NCBI GenBank assembly: GCA_051004735.1
Contig: JBPCKA010000047.1
Coordinates: 1-5,574, forward strand
Reading direction: 5' to 3'
Length of the DNA stretch: 5,574 bases
DNA from: Euzebya sp051004735
Lineage (GTDB): Bacteria; Actinomycetota; Nitriliruptoria; Euzebyales; Euzebyaceae
Of this stretch, positions 4,249 to 5,574 are shown piece after piece (position 1 is the stretch's first letter; every line of letters begins with the position of its first letter). A program made the position numbers and the translations under genes. The notes under the pieces were generated by a model, which had not been told where the DNA came from, did no database searches, and saw nothing but the letters and a program-made list of their open reading frames with translations.

Positions 4249-5574
4249 CTAGGAACGGCCCTTGCCGCGGACGCGACCCATCAGCCCAGGCAGACCCTGC
4301 TTGCGATCGCTCCAACGGCCTTCGTCCTTCTCGGCGACCTTGACCTGTCGGTGTTCGCGGCGCGAGGTCGCCGGCTCTGAGGCTTCCAGGCGATCGCGCC
4401 CGCCGGCGCGGTCCGAGTGATCCTGGCCCGAGCCGGTCTCTCGGCTGCTGCCGTCCCGGTTCGAGCGACCGTCGCTGTCCTGGTCCGAGCGACCGCCATG
4501 ACCATTACTGTCCTGGTCCGCGTGGTCGTCCTGGTCGTCTTCAAGCTCGTCGGGGTCCGTGGTCTTGCCCTCGCTCTTGCGCAGGGCACGACCGCTCTGG
4601 ATGCTGGCCTTCTCCTTGGCCTCGTTCTTCTCGATCTTGGAGGTGTCGCGGGCCGGCAGCTGAAGCTCCTCCTCGGCTTCGATGCCGCCCAGCAGCTGCC
4701 GAGAGCGCTCGGTCTCTGCGTCGACTTCGGCACCGAAGAGCAGGGCCAGGTTGGTGATCCAGATCCACAGCAGGAAGATGATGACCCCTGCGAAGGATGC
4801 ATAGGTGCTGCTGTAGCTGGAGAAGTTGGCCACGTAGAACCCGAAGGCCACCGAGGCCAGGATCCACACCACGATCGCGACAAGCGCGCCCATGCTGATC
4901 CAACGGAACTTCGGCTGCTTCACGTTGGGGGTGGTGTAGTAGAGGATGCCGACGATCAGCACCACGATGGCCAACATCACCGGCCACTTCGCGATGCGCC
5001 AGATCAGGATGGTGGTCGCACCCAGGCCGATTGCTCCACCGATCGACTGGGCCACGGCGCCGGACAGCACCAGCATGAGCAGCACCACGACGACGAGCAG
5101 GATCATCACCAGGGTGATGACCAGCATGATGGGCCGCAGCTTCCAGAACGGCCGGCCCTCCCCGATCTCGTAGACGCGGTTCATCGCTCGGCTGAAGGCG
5201 TTGACGTAGCCCGACGCTGACCACAGAGCCGTCGCCAGTCCGATGATCAGCGCGAGACCGGCTCCCCCCGATGTCGCGAGCGACTCGACCACGGGCTTGA
5301 GCGTCTGAGCCCCCTTATTGCCCACGACGTCGTTGAGGACCGGCAGCACGGCGTTGACCGTCTTCTGGCTCTGCCCCACGAGGCCCAGGAGGGAGAAGAT
5401 CGCAATGAGCGCCGGGAAGATCGCCAGGACGGCGTAGTACGTCAGCGCTGCGGCCAGGTCGGTGCACTCGTCGTCGGTGAACTCCCGGAACGCGTTCTTG
5501 AGCGTGTACTTCCACCCGGGGCCGGAGACGTCGCCCGGTGAGTCCGGCTTCTCCTCCGCCTCCGGGTGCGGTGC
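4249..5574 (-). CDS. YihY/BrkB-family inner-membrane protein, N-terminus beyond window edge
   Basis: The frame is open from the right edge to a TAG at 4249-4251, giving 441 visible residues without the start. The visible beginning (KPDSPGDVSGPGWKYTLKNA, then FREFTDDECTDLAAALTYYAV) is the typical actinobacterial YihY N-terminus, so only a few residues should be missing. About six membrane segments follow at residues 39-66, 103-125, 149-173, 197-213, 226-251 and 261-281, with family motifs WSASGYVNAFSRAMNRVY and WIWITNLALLFGAEVDAE. The last 160 residues are hydrophilic, rich in D, S, R, G and E, and presumably cytoplasmic; they include the 8-residue imperfect repeat GRSDQDSD/GRSNRDGS. The family was once called ribonuclease BN in error; its function remains uncertain, possibly transport. 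The promoter lies outside the window. An internal GTG at 5379 is inside the first membrane segment and is not the start. Confidence 0.9.
   Translation of the reverse strand, partial: APHPEAEEKPDSPGDVSGPGWKYTLKNAFREFTDDECTDLAAALTYYAVLAIFPALIAIFSLLGLVGQSQKTVNAVLPVLNDVVGNKGAQTLKPVVESLATSGGAGLALIIGLATALWSASGYVNAFSRAMNRVYEIGEGRPFWKLRPIMLVITLVMILLVVVVLLMLVLSGAVAQSIGGAIGLGATTILIWRIAKWPVMLAIVVLIVGILYYTTPNVKQPKFRWISMGALVAIVVWILASVAFGFYVANFSSYSSTYASFAGVIIFLLWIWITNLALLFGAEVDAETERSRQLLGGIEAEEELQLPARDTSKIEKNEAKEKASIQSGRALRKSEGKTTDPDELEDDQDDHADQDSNGHGGRSDQDSDGRSNRDGSSRETGSGQDHSDRAGGRDRLEASEPATSRREHRQVKVAEKDEGRWSDRKQGLPGLMGRVRGKGRS
4451..4494 (-). repeat. 24-bp imperfect repeat in the YihY/BrkB tail coding region
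   Basis: Positions 4451-4470 and 4475-4494 match at 17 of 20 bases with a 24-bp period. In the protein this is the 8-residue repeat GRSDQDSD/GRSNRDGS (visible residues 361-376). A related piece lies just to the right, at 4509-4520. Such short in-frame repeats often vary in copy number among strains. Confidence 0.55.

Noticed and set aside
4417..5220. Plus-strand open frame rich in His, Asp and Gln
   Set aside because: It mirrors the YihY/BrkB membrane segments and tail. The minus-strand frame has clear family motifs.

Overview
The window is high-GC DNA typical of an actinobacterium. The evidence is strong G/C bias at third codon positions, a YihY/BrkB membrane protein with actinobacterial-style sequence, a Tat-exported protein, and a transposase/ExeA-type ATPase pair of a kind I associate with actinobacterial mobile elements. 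I cannot name a genus from the sequence.

Region 1 (1 to about 2310) is a decayed mobile-DNA island transcribed leftward. At the far left is a fragment of an IS1634-type (IS4-like) transposase, already frameshifted. Next to it is a two-gene transposition module: a DDE transposase (catalytic D, D and E all visible, DD(35)E spacing) and a complete AAA+ ATPase of the ExeA/TniB type. The ATPase start codon overlaps the transposase stop codon (GTGA). The transposase is broken by a frameshift near 1616-1623 and lacks its N-terminal DNA-binding part. The ATPase is intact. Short repeated motifs near both ends of the module look like remnants of transposase-binding ends.

Region 2 (about 2310 to 4214) carries one rightward gene. 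It encodes a 518-residue Tat-exported right-handed beta-helix protein with a Pectate_lyase_3-type N-terminus and a short C-terminal motif that resembles the ends of some phage and prophage structural proteins. Its upstream region is unusually well organised: a near-consensus -35/-10 promoter, a 7+7 palindrome at the predicted transcription start, a second hairpin in the leader, and a good Shine-Dalgarno site that fixes the start at 2518. The gene contains ATA and AGA codons that are normally avoided in such genomes. After the stop codon come a 16-bp tandem duplication and two strong hairpins that share bases, so they cannot both form fully.

Region 3 (4249-5574) is a leftward YihY/BrkB-family membrane protein, open to the right window edge, with a long, very hydrophilic, Asp/Ser/Arg-rich C-terminal tail. 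It converges on the beta-helix gene, and the hairpin pair lies between them as a likely bidirectional terminator.

No tRNA, rRNA, CRISPR array or replication origin was seen. I do not see a clearly new multi-gene system. The most interesting points are the tightly organised regulatory region of the isolated exported beta-helix gene and the overlapping hairpins after it.
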